Positions 27,125 to 35,437 of a stretch of 41,477 bases of DNA are shown here, one piece after another. Position 1 is the first letter of the stretch. Every line of letters starts with the position of its first letter. This stretch comes from an uncultured Porphyromonadaceae bacterium (lineage in GTDB: Bacteria; Bacteroidota; Bacteroidia; Bacteroidales; Muribaculaceae). The stretch covers positions 1-41,477 of the forward strand of contig CAMWLR010000015.1 of NCBI GenBank assembly GCA_947175215.1, in the 5' to 3' direction. The translations under genes and the position numbers were made by a program. The notes under the pieces are model-generated. The model ran no database searches and was not told the origin of the DNA. It saw only the letters and a list, made by a program, of their open reading frames with translations.

Positions 27125-27544
27125 GAGTTGTATCTCCTTAAAGGCGAGGGCATAGAGCTGCATCTGCTTTATCATTGCCAGCAGGCCGTTAGAGCGGGTG
27201 GGCGAGAGATGTTCGGCCAGGCCGATGCGGTCGATAAAGTAGAGGTCGGCATCGAGAATCTCTTGGGGTGTATGACCCGACAGCACATCGATAAGCATTG
27301 AGATTATACCCTTGACGATGATGGCGTCAGAGTCGGCGGTGAAAATGACCTTGCCGTCGTCGAGTCTTGCGTCAAGCCACACTCGGCTCTGACACCCCTC
27401 GATAAGGCGGTCGGGGGTCTTGAGTTTGTCGTCGATAGGGGGTAGCGAGTTGCCCAGGTCGATGATATAGGCATAGCGGTCCATCCAGTCATCAAGTCCT
27501 GAGAGCTCGTCGATTATTTCGTCTTGTTTTTGGTTGATAGTCAT
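27110..27544 (-). CDS. sufE: SufE-family cysteine desulfurase activator
   Basis: A 144-residue protein that accepts persulfide sulfur from the SufS desulfurase and passes it to the SUF iron-sulfur scaffold; cytosolic. The acceptor is Cys51 in I-E-G-C-Q-S-R-V-W, the hallmark of SufE. W-M-D-R-Y-A-Y-I-I-D-L-G near the start and the closing G-L-L-A-M-I-K region are typical. Length is normal. It sits between an M28 lipoprotein gene and a POT transporter gene, not with the other suf genes. Confidence 0.93.
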   Translation of the reverse strand: MTINQKQDEIIDELSGLDDWMDRYAYIIDLGNSLPPIDDKLKTPDRLIEGCQSRVWLDARLDDGKVIFTADSDAIIVKGIISMLIDVLSGHTPQEILDADLYFIDRIGLAEHLSPTRSNGLLAMIKQMQLYALAFKEIQLKSQS

Positions 27545-27575
27545 GTGAGTATATTTATATGATTAGTGAAGAGGC

Positions 27576-28565
27576 TCAGATCTTGCCGTCCTCACGGTAT
27601 ATCAGAGTCAGCATTACTTGTGTGACAGCCGCGAGGGTTTTGCGATCAATCGACGCGAGGTTGTCAGCAGTGGTATGCCAAGTGGGGTTGAAGCTACCGG
27701 TCTGAGGGTTATAGCTCTCGATGATATCGATGCAGGGTATCCCGGCACGGTTGATATAGAGGTGGTCATCTATCACCGAGCCGCCCATTGAGTTTGGGAA
27801 CCGGTTAGCAAGCCCCGCGGCTGCCGCCAGTGCCCAGACCTTGTCGACCACCCCCTTGGCGTAGCTCTGCGATAGGTATTCGCGGTTAAAGACAGCATCC
27901 CGACCGCCGACCATGTCGAGCAGGACACCGTACATCGGGCGGTCGTCAGTGCCGTAAGGCATTGCCTCGACCCACTTCTGAGTACCCAGACACCAGCTTT
28001 CCTCGCTGCCGCCGCCGCTCTCGCCCGAGTCCTCGAGATCGACCATCAACAGGTCTATGCCGATGCTGTCGAGGGGGAGCTGTTGCAGATTGCGGGCGAT
28101 CTCGAGCAGTACGGCCACACCCGACGCGCCGTCGTTGGCCCCGTCAATCGGGGTGTCGCGCAGGTCGCCGCGCGGGTCTTCGTCAGCCCAGGGGCGGGTG
28201 TCATAGTGGGCCAACAGCAATATGCGATCCTTGGCTGAGGGGTTATAACGGCCAAGGATGTTGACGGCGGTGTGCCGTTCACCCTGCCAAGTGGTCACTG
28301 GGGCGAGTTGCAATATCACTGTGTCAGCGCCATAACTCTGCAGCTGCGAGGCAAGATACTCCACGCAGGCGGCATGGGCGGTTGAGCCGGGGGTGCGGGG
28401 CCCGAGTGCCACCTGTGCCTCGACAAAGCTGTAGAGCGAATCGGCATCGGCCACACGTGAGGCCTCAAGGGGGGTGCTGTCGGTCTGCACGGCGGCAGTC
28501 TTGCCGCTGCAAGCCATCAGCGCAGCCATTGCCACGGTCACTATCGCCCAAATTAATTTATTCAT
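27576..28565 (-). CDS. M28-type lipoprotein, likely glutaminyl cyclase
   Basis: A 329-residue exported lipoprotein. Signal peptide with lipobox L-M-A-C (Cys19). The M28 fold has metal-site candidates His120 (A-H-Y-D-T-R-P-W), Asp145 (G-A-N-D-G-A-S-G), Glu178-Asp179 (D-L-E-D), Asp217 and His297 (P-T-W-H-T). The pattern L-A-H-Y-D-T-R-P with S-W-C-L-G-T-Q resembles the animal-like type II glutaminyl-peptide cyclotransferases of Porphyromonas and relatives, which form pyroglutamate at protein N-termini in the periplasm. In those enzymes a single zinc is bound and Asp replaces Glu, matching Glu178-Asp179. Peptidase activity (aminopeptidase) is the alternative. First gene of a unit with sufE and the transporter. 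Promoter at 28648-28679. Confidence 0.87.
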   Translation of the reverse strand: MNKLIWAIVTVAMAALMACSGKTAAVQTDSTPLEASRVADADSLYSFVEAQVALGPRTPGSTAHAACVEYLASQLQSYGADTVILQLAPVTTWQGERHTAVNILGRYNPSAKDRILLLAHYDTRPWADEDPRGDLRDTPIDGANDGASGVAVLLEIARNLQQLPLDSIGIDLLMVDLEDSGESGGGSEESWCLGTQKWVEAMPYGTDDRPMYGVLLDMVGGRDAVFNREYLSQSYAKGVVDKVWALAAAAGLANRFPNSMGGSVIDDHLYINRAGIPCIDIIESYNPQTGSFNPTWHTTADNLASIDRKTLAAVTQVMLTLIYREDGKI

Positions 28566-28647
28566 TATCAGAGATATTCAGAGATTGTCGTCACCACCCT
28601 CACCCGGGTAGTACCGAGATGGTCATGTAGGGGGCGAGTTGGGTTTA

Positions 28648-28679
28648 CAAAGATATGACGAATTTGCAAAAACAGCAAA
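28648..28679 (-). promoter_or_regulatory. Promoter of the M28 lipoprotein - sufE - POT unit
   Basis: On the minus strand TTTG (28676-28679), a 20-base spacer and TATCTTTG (28648-28655): a full consensus match. Transcription would start near 28641, about 75 bases ahead of the start codon. It lies directly after the upstream lipoprotein gene. Confidence 0.7.
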
Positions 28680-28688
28680 TATCAGACT

Positions 28689-29384
28689 TCAGATTTGTTG
28701 CGGCTTTTTGAAGAGGATGGTCTTACGCCCGTCAGCGGTGGCCGCGTCGGCGATGATAACCCTCAGCCCCTCTATCTCGGGAAGATCCCACAGTGAGGCT
28801 ATGTCAAAGGTGAGATAATACTGGCGGTCAAATGTCGGGGAGTCACCTTGACGGTCGTGATAGAGATAGGCTGTCGGCACGGGGTCATCGACAGTCGCCG
28901 GGTCGATGATCAGCCCCATACGGCGCGGGGTCGTGTCATAGCCGAGCTTGAGACGTAAACAGATCTTTGTGCCGGCGCGCCACGATGAAATCAGCCACAC
29001 AGGGTCGTCATCCCATCCGTCAAGGTCGGCTGTCTCTTTGGCGGTATGAATCGGTATGCAGGTGACTTCAGACCAACGGTAAAGAGTAATGGGCGATGAG
29101 GTGTATGGTGTCTGATTCTGAGGGGTGTAGGCGATCATTACCGGTGTGCCGGCCTCGGGAGGCGTAGAGCCTAAGGCCCCCGCCTGAGCCGTGAGGGTGA
29201 CTGCCTCGTCACTGTCGGGGAGATAGAGCAGCAGTGTGACGGGTGAGGATGCCGATGCCCCGGCCACTTCGCAGAGATCATAGAGGACGGCATAATGCGG
29301 CTCGTCGCTCCCTTTCTCGCCGCACGAGATAAGCGACAGCAGGGATAAGGCCGTGACGGTGAGTATGCTTAGCGGTTTTTTCAT
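28689..29384 (-). CDS. Lipoprotein of unknown function, possibly NigD-like
   Basis: A 231-residue exported lipoprotein: basic N-terminus, hydrophobic core, lipobox L-I-S-C (Cys at about 21). The mature part looks all-beta, with no catalytic motif. Size, lipobox and beta-rich layout are reminiscent of the NigD-like lipoproteins of Bacteroidales, but I cannot confirm this. Its start overlaps the stop of the LolD-like ATPase gene as ATGA, so it is the last gene of the lysS-gpsA-ATPase unit. A lipoprotein next to a LolD-type ATPase may point to envelope lipoprotein handling, but that is speculation. Confidence 0.75.
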   Translation of the reverse strand: MKKPLSILTVTALSLLSLISCGEKGSDEPHYAVLYDLCEVAGASASSPVTLLLYLPDSDEAVTLTAQAGALGSTPPEAGTPVMIAYTPQNQTPYTSSPITLYRWSEVTCIPIHTAKETADLDGWDDDPVWLISSWRAGTKICLRLKLGYDTTPRRMGLIIDPATVDDPVPTAYLYHDRQGDSPTFDRQYYLTFDIASLWDLPEIEGLRVIIADAATADGRKTILFKKPQQI

Positions 29385-30043
29385 GACTGATCATTGGAGA
29401 TAAGGCCGTCGGCGATATGGATCGTGCGGTTGGACCGGGCGGCGAGGGTCTCGTCATGGGTGACGATCACAAATGTCTGGCCGCGCTCGTCGCGCAGGCG
29501 GAAGAACAGATCATAAAGCTCGCGGCGGTTGACCGAGTCGAGACTGCCCGAGGGTTCGTCGGCGAGGATGACGGCAGGATTATTGATCAGTGCGCGGGCC
29601 ACGGCTGCGCGTTGACGTTCACCACCCGAGAGTTGTGAGGGCCGGTGATCTGCGCGCTCCTTGAGACCGAGGTAATCGATCAGCTCCATGGCGCGGGCGA
29701 ACGCCTCGCGGCGGTTCTCCCCTCCGACCAAAGCGGGCATCGCCACATTCTCGAGCATCGAGAACTCGGGCAGCAGCCGGTGAAACTGGAACACGAATCC
29801 GATATTCTTGTTGCGGAATCGAGCCAACGCCTTGGGCGACAGGTCAAATACATTGGTCGATGAGTACTCGACAACCCCCGAGTCGGGGCGGTCGAGCGTG
29901 CCGAGTATCTGCAACAGGGTGGTCTTGCCTGCGCCGCTTGCACCGACAATCGATAGTATCTCGCCGTCGGCGACATCAAGATCGACCCCCCGGAGCACCT
30001 CCAGGCGGTCGAAACTCTTGTGTATGCCGCGCATCCTGATCAT
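29381..30043 (-). CDS. LolD/MacB-type ABC transporter ATP-binding protein
   Basis: A 220-residue ATPase subunit. The start is [11 protein letters not shown] at 30043; the longer frame runs into gpsA. Walker A is G-A-S-G-A-G-K-T-T. The Q-loop lies in [12 protein letters not shown]. The signature is L-S-G-G-E-R-Q-R, Walker B is [12 protein letters not shown] and the switch is V-T-H-D. This is the LolD/FtsE/MacB subfamily, which powers lipoprotein release or envelope efflux. No permease gene is adjacent, so it must pair with a partner elsewhere. It overlaps gpsA upstream and the lipoprotein gene downstream, both by ATGA. Confidence 0.92.
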   Translation of the reverse strand: MIRMRGIHKSFDRLEVLRGVDLDVADGEILSIVGASGAGKTTLLQILGTLDRPDSGVVEYSSTNVFDLSPKALARFRNKNIGFVFQFHRLLPEFSMLENVAMPALVGGENRREAFARAMELIDYLGLKERADHRPSQLSGGERQRAAVARALINNPAVILADEPSGSLDSVNRRELYDLFFRLRDERGQTFVIVTHDETLAARSNRTIHIADGLISNDQS

Positions 30044-31053
30044 GTGAGCTTGTCGGCTATGCGCGAGATGGCGTACTCGGGGCGCACGCGGCGGTAAAGT
30101 ATATCGTAAACCGCCTCGGCGATAGGCATATATACCTCGTATTTGTAATTTATCTCGTGGATGCACTTGGCGCCGTAATAACCCTCGGCGGTCTGCTCCA
30201 TCTCCATGCGGGCGGCCTTGACCGAGTACCCTTTGCCGATCATCGAGCCGAAGTTATGGTTGCGGGAGAAGCGTGAGTATGAGGTCACCAGCAGGTCACC
30301 GAGATATACCGAGTCGCATATCTGGCGCGGACGCGGATATACGGCGTCAAGAAAATGCTCCATCTCGCGTATGGCGTTTGAGACAAGCATCGCCAGAAAG
30401 TTGTCGCCGCGTTTCATGCCGTGCACGATACCGGCAGCGATGGCATAGATGTTTTTCATCACGCCGGCATATTCTATGCCGTCAACATCGGTCGAGAGGA
30501 TGGCGTGGCAGTTGCGCGCGCCGGGGCCACAGAGAGCCTGGCCGAATTTCTCGGCAAGGACGATATCCTCACACCCCACGGTGAGATATGAGGGGCGCTC
30601 GAGGGCGACCTCCTCGGCATGGCAGGGACCCGACACAACGAGGGTATGGTCGCGGCGGATGCCGAATTTGTCGATCATATAGTCTGTCACCAGCATATTC
30701 TCGTCGGGGACAATACCTTTGACGGCCGATACGATATATTTGTCGCTGATGTCGACATTGAGCTTCTCGAGATGGCTTTTGAAATATGGCGAGGGCATCA
30801 CCAGCAACAGGGTGTCTGCCTCTGACGCCACATAATTTATATCTGACGAGAACTCTATACGCTGTATGTCGAACGGTACGTCGGTCAGGTACGCCGGGTT
30901 ATGCCCCAGGCGTATGAAATCCTCGATGCGGTCATCGCGCCGCATATACCATAATATAGACTCACAGTTTTTAAGCAGCAGTTTGGCCAGCGCGGTCGCC
31001 CAGCTGCCGCCACCCATGACGGCTACCCGTCCGGGGAAGTCATTGCTTGACAT
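30040..31053 (-). CDS. gpsA: NAD(P)-dependent glycerol-3-phosphate dehydrogenase
   Basis: Makes sn-glycerol 3-phosphate from dihydroxyacetone phosphate for phospholipid synthesis; cytosolic. 337 residues. The nucleotide loop is G-G-G-S-W-A-T-A-L (14-22). The catalytic Lys lies in A-V-K-G-I, followed by [11 protein letters not shown]. The C-terminal helical domain includes [12 protein letters not shown], the usual G-x-K-x-G-x-N-x-x-A region. It follows lysS by 16 bases and overlaps the ATPase gene by four. Confidence 0.95.
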   Translation of the reverse strand: MSSNDFPGRVAVMGGGSWATALAKLLLKNCESILWYMRRDDRIEDFIRLGHNPAYLTDVPFDIQRIEFSSDINYVASEADTLLLVMPSPYFKSHLEKLNVDISDKYIVSAVKGIVPDENMLVTDYMIDKFGIRRDHTLVVSGPCHAEEVALERPSYLTVGCEDIVLAEKFGQALCGPGARNCHAILSTDVDGIEYAGVMKNIYAIAAGIVHGMKRGDNFLAMLVSNAIREMEHFLDAVYPRPRQICDSVYLGDLLVTSYSRFSRNHNFGSMIGKGYSVKAARMEMEQTAEGYYGAKCIHEINYKYEVYMPIAEAVYDILYRRVRPEYAISRIADKLT

Positions 31054-31069
31054 AACTACCGTGTTAAGA

Positions 31070-32851
31070 TTATTCTTTGTTTTCGGTGGGGAAGAGAGCC
31101 TGAGCAGCCTCGACCCATGCTTTTATCTGTTCGGGCTGAGGATTCTTGAGCTGCAGCTTATATTTCTTGTTGATGCCCAGCAGTTCTTGTTGCAGCTTGC
31201 CGGGGACGGCGCCGGCGAGGGCCTCGACGGTGAGGAATCCGGCTTTCTGCACGGGGGCGACCCACTCGGCAGGCATACCCAGAGCGGTGAACGCCTCCTC
31301 CTTGTCGCGGCGCGCGATCTTCTCGGGGCGCATCTGAGGGAAGAGCAGCACCTCCTGGATGGTGGTCTGGCCGGTCATCAGCATTACCAGACGGTCCATG
31401 CCGATACCCATACCCGATGTCGGGGGCATACCGTACTCGAGGGCGCGGATAAAGTCGTGGTCGATGATCATAGCCTCGTCATCACCCTTCTCAGACAGAC
31501 GCATCTGCTCGACAAAGCGCTCATACTGGTCGATGGGGTCGTTGAGCTCAGAGTAGGCGTTGGCCAGCTCCTTGCCGTTGACCATCAGCTCAAAACGCTC
31601 GGTCAGCTCGGGGTTGTGACGGTGACGCTTGGTCAGGGGCGACATCTCGATGGGATAGTCGATGATAAAGGTTGGCTGGATGTAGCTCCCCTCGCATTTC
31701 TCGCCGAAGATCTCATCGATGAGTTTACCCTTACCCATTGTGTCGTCAACCTCGATGCCCATACCGCGGGCAGCCGCGCGCAGTTCATCCTCGCTCTTGC
31801 CGTTGATGTCAAAACCGGTATGCTCGAGGATGGCGTCACGCATGGTGACGCGGCGGAAGGGGGCCTTGAAGCTGATCTCCTTGTCGCCCACCTTGACCGT
31901 GTCGGTGCCGTTGACCTCCATGCAGATGCGCTCGAGCATCTTCTCGGTGAAGTCCATCATCCAGTTATAATCCTTATAAGAGACGTATATCTCCATGCAG
32001 GTAAACTCGGGGTTGTGGGTGCGATCCATACCCTCGTTACGGAAGTTCTTTGAGAACTCATAAACACCCTCAAATCCGCCAACGATCAGCCGCTTGAGAT
32101 ACAGCTCGTCGGCGATGCGCATATACAGAGGTATATCAAGCGCGTTGTGATGGGTGATGAACGGGCGGGCTGATGCACCGCCGGGGATGGCTTGCAGGAT
32201 GGGGGTCTCGACCTCCATGTAGCCATGCTCGTTAAAGTAATTGCGCATCGAGTTGAATACCTTGGTGCGCTTGATGAATATATCTTTGACGCCGTCGTTG
32301 ACCACCAGATCGACATAGCGGCGGCGGTAACGCAGCTCGGGATCATCAAATGCGTCGTATGTCACGCCGTCCTTGACCTTGACGATGGGCAGGGGACGCA
32401 GCGACTTGCTCAGCACGGTCAGCTTGCGGGCATGGATCGAGATCTCGCCCGTCTGGGTGCGGAAGACAAAGCCCTCGACACCCACAAAGTCGCCGATATC
32501 GAGCAGTTTCTTAAACACCGTGTTATAAAATTCCTTATCCTCGCCCGGGCAGATCTCATCGCGGTTGACATAGACCTGAATACGCCCGTTGGCATCCTGA
32601 AGCTCCATAAACGAGGCTTTACCCATGATGCGGCGGCTCATGATACGGCCGGCCACCACCACTTCGCGGGGCTGGCTGACAGGATTTCCCTCGGCATCAG
32701 TCTCGGGGTCGGTGAAGTTTCGCTTTATCTCATCGGTGTGAGCATTGACCGGATACTCGGCCGCAGGATAAGGGTCGATACCCATGGCGCGCATCTGGTC
32801 GAGTGACCCGCGGCGCACTATCTCTTGCTCGCTCAATTCAAGAATATTCAT
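31070..32851 (-). CDS. lysS: Lysyl-tRNA synthetase, class II
   Basis: Charges tRNA-Lys. 593 residues. An N-terminal OB-fold anticodon-binding domain (about 60-170) is followed by the class II catalytic core: motif 2 [14 protein letters not shown] near 265, and motif 3 [12 protein letters not shown] near 480. The enzyme is longer than the roughly 505-residue E. coli form because of a C-terminal extension of about 80 residues (E-A-F-T-A-L-G onward) that looks like a small helical domain. First gene of a four-gene unit with gpsA, the ATPase and a lipoprotein. Promoter at 32897-32929. Confidence 0.97.
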   Translation of the reverse strand: MNILELSEQEIVRRGSLDQMRAMGIDPYPAAEYPVNAHTDEIKRNFTDPETDAEGNPVSQPREVVVAGRIMSRRIMGKASFMELQDANGRIQVYVNRDEICPGEDKEFYNTVFKKLLDIGDFVGVEGFVFRTQTGEISIHARKLTVLSKSLRPLPIVKVKDGVTYDAFDDPELRYRRRYVDLVVNDGVKDIFIKRTKVFNSMRNYFNEHGYMEVETPILQAIPGGASARPFITHHNALDIPLYMRIADELYLKRLIVGGFEGVYEFSKNFRNEGMDRTHNPEFTCMEIYVSYKDYNWMMDFTEKMLERICMEVNGTDTVKVGDKEISFKAPFRRVTMRDAILEHTGFDINGKSEDELRAAARGMGIEVDDTMGKGKLIDEIFGEKCEGSYIQPTFIIDYPIEMSPLTKRHRHNPELTERFELMVNGKELANAYSELNDPIDQYERFVEQMRLSEKGDDEAMIIDHDFIRALEYGMPPTSGMGIGMDRLVMLMTGQTTIQEVLLFPQMRPEKIARRDKEEAFTALGMPAEWVAPVQKAGFLTVEALAGAVPGKLQQELLGINKKYKLQLKNPQPEQIKAWVEAAQALFPTENKE

Positions 32852-32896
32852 CGTATTAATGACAGAAGTTTCGGAGTTAATATATTAATGTATCCG

Positions 32897-32929
32897 CAAA
32901 GTTAATAAAATACCCCGAAAAAAACCAAT
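32897..32929 (-). promoter_or_regulatory. Promoter of the lysS unit
   Basis: On the minus strand ATTG (32926-32929, three of four consensus bases), a 21-base spacer and TAACTTTG (32897-32904). Start near 32890, about 40 bases before the lysS start codon. Confidence 0.55.
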
Positions 32930-33027
32930 AAAAACCCTGAGACCTCATGCTTCACACCTCCTACCTCATCTTTCATACCAATCTCAGCCCCCTCTAATAA
33001 AAAAATCACGAAAAAACCGCCTCAAAA

Positions 33028-33059
33028 TTTGGAGGAAATAAAAAAACATCATACCTTTG
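33028..33059 (+). promoter_or_regulatory. Promoter of tRNA-Ala
   Basis: TTTG (33028-33031), a 20-base spacer and TACCTTTG (33052-33059): full match to the Bacteroidetes consensus, 12 bases ahead of the tRNA. Confidence 0.75.
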
Positions 33060-33071
33060 CAACGCAAAACC

Positions 33072-33145
33072 GGGGTACTAGCTCATCTGGCTAGAGCGCG
33101 ACACTGGCAGTGTCGAGGTGAGCGGTTCGAGTCCGCTGTACTCCA
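33072..33145 (+). tRNA. tRNA-Ala (anticodon GGC)
   Basis: A complete 74-base cloverleaf. The acceptor stem of 7 bp contains G3-U70, the alanine identity element. D-stem GCTC/GAGC, anticodon stem CGACA/TGTCG with loop CTGGCAG, so the anticodon is GGC (reads GCC and GCU). T-arm AGCGG/CCGCT with loop TTCGAGT. Discriminator A at 33145. The CCA end is not encoded. Own promoter upstream, strong hairpin directly after. Confidence 0.95.
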
Positions 33146-33197
33146 CACACTAAAAAAGCGAATCGACAACGTCGATTCGCTTTTTTAGTGTGTGGAG
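33141..33197. terminator. 27-bp perfect inverted repeat / terminator after tRNA-Ala
   Basis: Arms 33141-33167 and 33171-33197 are exact complements, separated by AAC. The inner part has an A6 tract before and a T6 tract after a GC-rich stem, so it can end transcription from either side. The outer five bases of the left arm (CTCCA) are the last bases of the tRNA itself. Confidence 0.85.
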
Positions 33198-33374
33198 GGG
33201 TATTAGACTAATTAGACCAATAGGGCCGACCGGGGCGGTAGATTTGGGTGTGTTGAATTTTAAGCGGGGCACGATTGTGGGTAGTAAAAATAAAGTTGGT
33301 ATGTGTAAAGTGGTGAGAAACTATGTTAGGAGGTGTTAAAAATGAGGTCGTGTGTAAGTTTGTTTGGCGAATTG
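33198..33374. other. Intergenic, nothing recognised
   Basis: About 180 bases between the tRNA terminator and the small RNA promoter. No ORF, repeat or promoter that I can support. Confidence 0.4.
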
Positions 33375-33406
33375 TTTGGTAGATTCAGAAATAATGCCGA
33401 ACTTTG
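33375..33406 (+). promoter_or_regulatory. Promoter of small RNA candidate A
   Basis: TTTG (33375-33378), a 20-base spacer and GAACTTTG (33399-33406). Seven of eight bases fit TAnnTTTG (G for T at the first). Confidence 0.55.
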
Positions 33407-33485
33407 CAGTGTGTGTTTTTCATAGTATTAGATTAAGATAAAGGTTTAAAGGAAAAAGGTCGTTGTGAAACGACCTTTTTTAATT
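33407..33485 (+). ncRNA. Small RNA candidate A (promoter - core - terminator unit)
   Basis: A transcription unit of about 70 bases without a reading frame worth calling. It follows a near-consensus promoter and contains the core GTTTTTCATAGTATTAGAT (from 33415), running to 33436. It ends in a 12-bp hairpin (33453-33464 with 33469-33480, loop GTGA) with a T-tract. Copy B at 35368-35437 on the other strand shares 20 of 22 core positions and the same promoter-core-terminator plan, but its terminator stem differs in sequence while keeping its shape. It may belong to a Bacteroidales family such as the Rfam Bacteroidales-1 RNA, which is also described as bounded by a promoter and a terminator; not tested. 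Function unknown. Confidence 0.6.
33453..33481 (+). terminator. Terminator of small RNA candidate A
   Basis: 12-bp stem with loop GTGA, flanked by A5 and a run of six T. A textbook intrinsic terminator. Confidence 0.8.
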
Positions 33486-33873
33486 TTATCAGGGGGTGCC
33501 CCGAGGCCTACGCTTTCTTTGAAGTGATTTAATAGGGAGCTGCTATATTCAAGAAGTGTCATCGGGGCTAATATTTAGTGATTACGTGCAGAGGCGGAGC
33601 TGGAGATGTGCACATGCGGTGCAGATTGCGATGAATTTTTTTTGGTATGGTTGCGGGAGTCGGAAAAATTTGCTAAATTGCGACAGAAATAGTTGCAGGA
33701 TGTCTTTGAATGATCTTTCCTGCAAGGTTGCCTTAGATATCTATCAGATAGGGATCTCCGCTATAATTCAGATAGAGGTATTCTCTATACTATCGTGCGA
33801 GTTAATCCACGTTATATCAGATTTTACTGAGTGGTCGTCTTGTACGACTGTCAGAAATTTAGTTATTTATACC
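33486..33873 (+). other. tnaA upstream region with an in-frame open leader
   Basis: 388 bases. The tnaA frame stays open from 33523 (after a TGA at 33520) to the tnaA ATG, 117 codons, but the translation resembles no part of a tryptophanase. It includes an internal M-N-F-F-W-Y-G-C (from about 33631) and further Trp codons. Small palindromes are present: TAGATATCTA (33734-33743) and ATAGAG/CTCTAT (33772-33777 with 33783-33788). No convincing promoter for tnaA was found. It could be a regulatory leader. Confidence 0.45.
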
Positions 33874-35253
33874 ATGAAACTACCTTTTGCAGAATCCTGG
33901 AAGATCAAGATGGTCGAGCCTATCAGGCGGTCGACCCGCGAGGAGCGTGAGCGCTGGCTCAAAGAGGCTCATTATAACCTCTTTATGTTACGTGCCGATC
34001 AGGTTTATATCGATCTGTTGACCGACTCGGGTACGGGGGCTATGAGTGACCGTCAGTGGTCGGCGCTGATGATGGGTGACGAGAGTTATGCCGGTGCGCG
34101 GTCTTTTTTCAGACTCAAGGATACGGTTGAGCGTCTGACCGGGTTTGAGTATTTTATACCTACACATCAGGGTCGCGCGGCTGAGAATGTGCTGTTTAGC
34201 CACCTTGTCAAGGAGGGTGATTATGTGCCGGGTAATTCACACTTTGACACCACCAAGGGTCATATCGAGAGCCGTAAGGCTCATGCTGTCGACTGCACGG
34301 TCGATGAGGCGCTCGACACACAGCTCGAGGTGCCGTTTAAGGGTAATGTGGATATTGCCAAGCTCGAGAAGGTGCTCGAGGAGCATAATGACCGGGTGCC
34401 GTTTATAATTGTGACGGTCACCAACAATACGGCCGGTGGTCAGCCTGTTTCGCTCGAAAACCTGCGTCAGGTCAGACGTGTGGGTGACAAGTGGGGTAAG
34501 CGCGTAATCCTTGACTCGGCGCGTTTTGCCGAGAACGCATATTTCATCAAGACCCGTGAGGAGGGTCAGGGTGACCGCACCATCCGCGAGATTGTCCGCG
34601 AGATGTTTGATCTGGCCGACGGTATGACGATGTCGGCCAAAAAGGATGGTATCGTCAACATGGGGGGCTTTATTGCCACACGTCATGAAGATTGGTATGA
34701 GGGTGCCAAGCGGTTCTGCATACCTTTTGAGGGTTATCTCACCTATGGTGGCATGAACGGGCGCGACATGGAGGCCCTTGCTGTCGGGCTCGAGGAGAAT
34801 ACCGAGTATGACAATCTGCATACGCGCATCCATCAGGTAGAGTATCTGGCGGGGTTGCTCGATGATTTCGGCATACCCTATCAACGTCCTGCCGGTGGTC
34901 ACGCCATCTTTGTCGACGCCACCCGGGTGCTGACCCATGTTCCGCGCGAAGAGTTCCCGGCCCAGACACTGGCGGCCCAGCTGTATCTTGAGGGCGGCAT
35001 CCGTGGCTGTGAGATCGGTTACCTATTGGCCGACCGCGACCCGGTCACCCGCGAGAACCGCTTTTACGGTCTCGATCTGCTGAGGCTGGCTATTCCGCGG
35101 CGCGTCTACACCGACAATCATATGAATGTCATTGCCGTGGCCCTCAAGAATCTCTTTGACCGCCGTGAGTCGATCACCCGCGGGCTGCGTATCGTGTGGG
35201 AGGCTGAGTTGCTGCGCCATTTCACCGTGCAGCTTGCGCCAGCCGTCGACTGA
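33874..35253 (+). CDS. tnaA: Tryptophanase TnaA
   Basis: PLP enzyme that splits tryptophan into indole, pyruvate and ammonia; cytosolic tetramer in the family. 459 residues from the ATG at 33874 (M-K-L-P-F-A-E-S-W-K-I-K-M-V-E-P-I), which aligns with E. coli TnaA's N-terminus. Motifs: I-D-L-L-T-D-S-G-T-G-A-M-S, I-P-T-H-Q-G-R-A-A-E-N, D-S-A-R-F-A-E-N-A-Y-F-I-K, and the PLP lysine Lys257 in M-S-A-K-K-D. The close relative tyrosine phenol-lyase has Arg381 where this protein has Ile381 (C-E-I-G), as tryptophanase does, so tryptophan is the likelier substrate. No tnaB-type permease gene is adjacent. The gene is flanked by two small RNA candidates in inverted orientation. Confidence 0.94.
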   Translation: MKLPFAESWKIKMVEPIRRSTREERERWLKEAHYNLFMLRADQVYIDLLTDSGTGAMSDRQWSALMMGDESYAGARSFFRLKDTVERLTGFEYFIPTHQGRAAENVLFSHLVKEGDYVPGNSHFDTTKGHIESRKAHAVDCTVDEALDTQLEVPFKGNVDIAKLEKVLEEHNDRVPFIIVTVTNNTAGGQPVSLENLRQVRRVGDKWGKRVILDSARFAENAYFIKTREEGQGDRTIREIVREMFDLADGMTMSAKKDGIVNMGGFIATRHEDWYEGAKRFCIPFEGYLTYGGMNGRDMEALAVGLEENTEYDNLHTRIHQVEYLAGLLDDFGIPYQRPAGGHAIFVDATRVLTHVPREEFPAQTLAAQLYLEGGIRGCEIGYLLADRDPVTRENRFYGLDLLRLAIPRRVYTDNHMNVIAVALKNLFDRRESITRGLRIVWEAELLRHFTVQLAPAVD

Positions 35254-35275
35254 TAGCCGCGATAACATAACAACG

Positions 35276-35325
35276 GGCAGACAGGTAGCTCGGGAGGTGA
35301 CACTCTCGTGAGGTATCTGTCTGCC
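35276..35325 (+). terminator. Long stem-loop after tnaA, probable terminator
   Basis: A 12-bp outer stem (35276-35287 with 35314-35325, one wobble) encloses a second stem CGGGAG/CTCTCG. It begins 23 bases after the tnaA stop. Only a short T run follows (TCGTTTATG), so termination may be partial. Confidence 0.6.
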
Positions 35326-35334
35326 TCGTTTATG

Positions 35335-35374
35335 TATGGTGCAAAAAAATCAGTTTGGATATGGTGCAAAAAAA
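35335..35374. repeat. 25-base-period direct repeat
   Basis: TATGGTGCAAAAAAA occurs at 35335-35349 and again at 35360-35374. The second copy forms the U-tract of the small RNA B terminator on the minus strand, so a U-tract has apparently been duplicated. Confidence 0.75.
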
Positions 35375-35437
35375 AATTACTCGTCGTCACGACGAATAAT
35401 CTTCTTACCTTAAATCTAATACCATGAAAAACTGATG
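35368..35437 (-). ncRNA. Small RNA candidate B (inverted second copy)
   Basis: Minus-strand counterpart of candidate A. The core GTTTTTCATGGTATTAGAT (minus strand; 35411-35432 on the plus) matches copy A at 20 of 22 positions and starts 5 bases after its -7 box (8 in A). It ends in an 11-bp hairpin (35376-35386 with 35390-35400, one wobble) and a run of nine U. The stem sequence differs from copy A, yet both keep U-C-G-U ... G-U-G-A ... A-C-G-A at the tip. It converges on tnaA. No reading frame. Function unknown. Confidence 0.6.

Noticed and set aside
30044-30166. N-terminal extension of the LolD-like ATPase
   Set aside because: It overlaps gpsA and is not like the family; M-I-R-M-R-G at 30043 gives the usual length and an ATGA overlap.
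30866-32053. 395-codon open frame on the plus strand, antisense to lysS and gpsA
   Set aside because: It lies wholly opposite two well-supported genes and comes from their GC-rich codon pattern; the translation has no recognisable domain.
33200-33213. Possible third copy of the small RNA core (GTATTAGACTAATT)
   Set aside because: Only the second half of the core is matched; no promoter upstream, no T-run before it and no terminator after it.
33874-35253. Tyrosine phenol-lyase instead of tryptophanase
   Set aside because: The key phenol-lyase Arg381 is Ile381 here, and the D-S-A-R-F-A-E-N and S-A-K-K-D segments follow TnaA.
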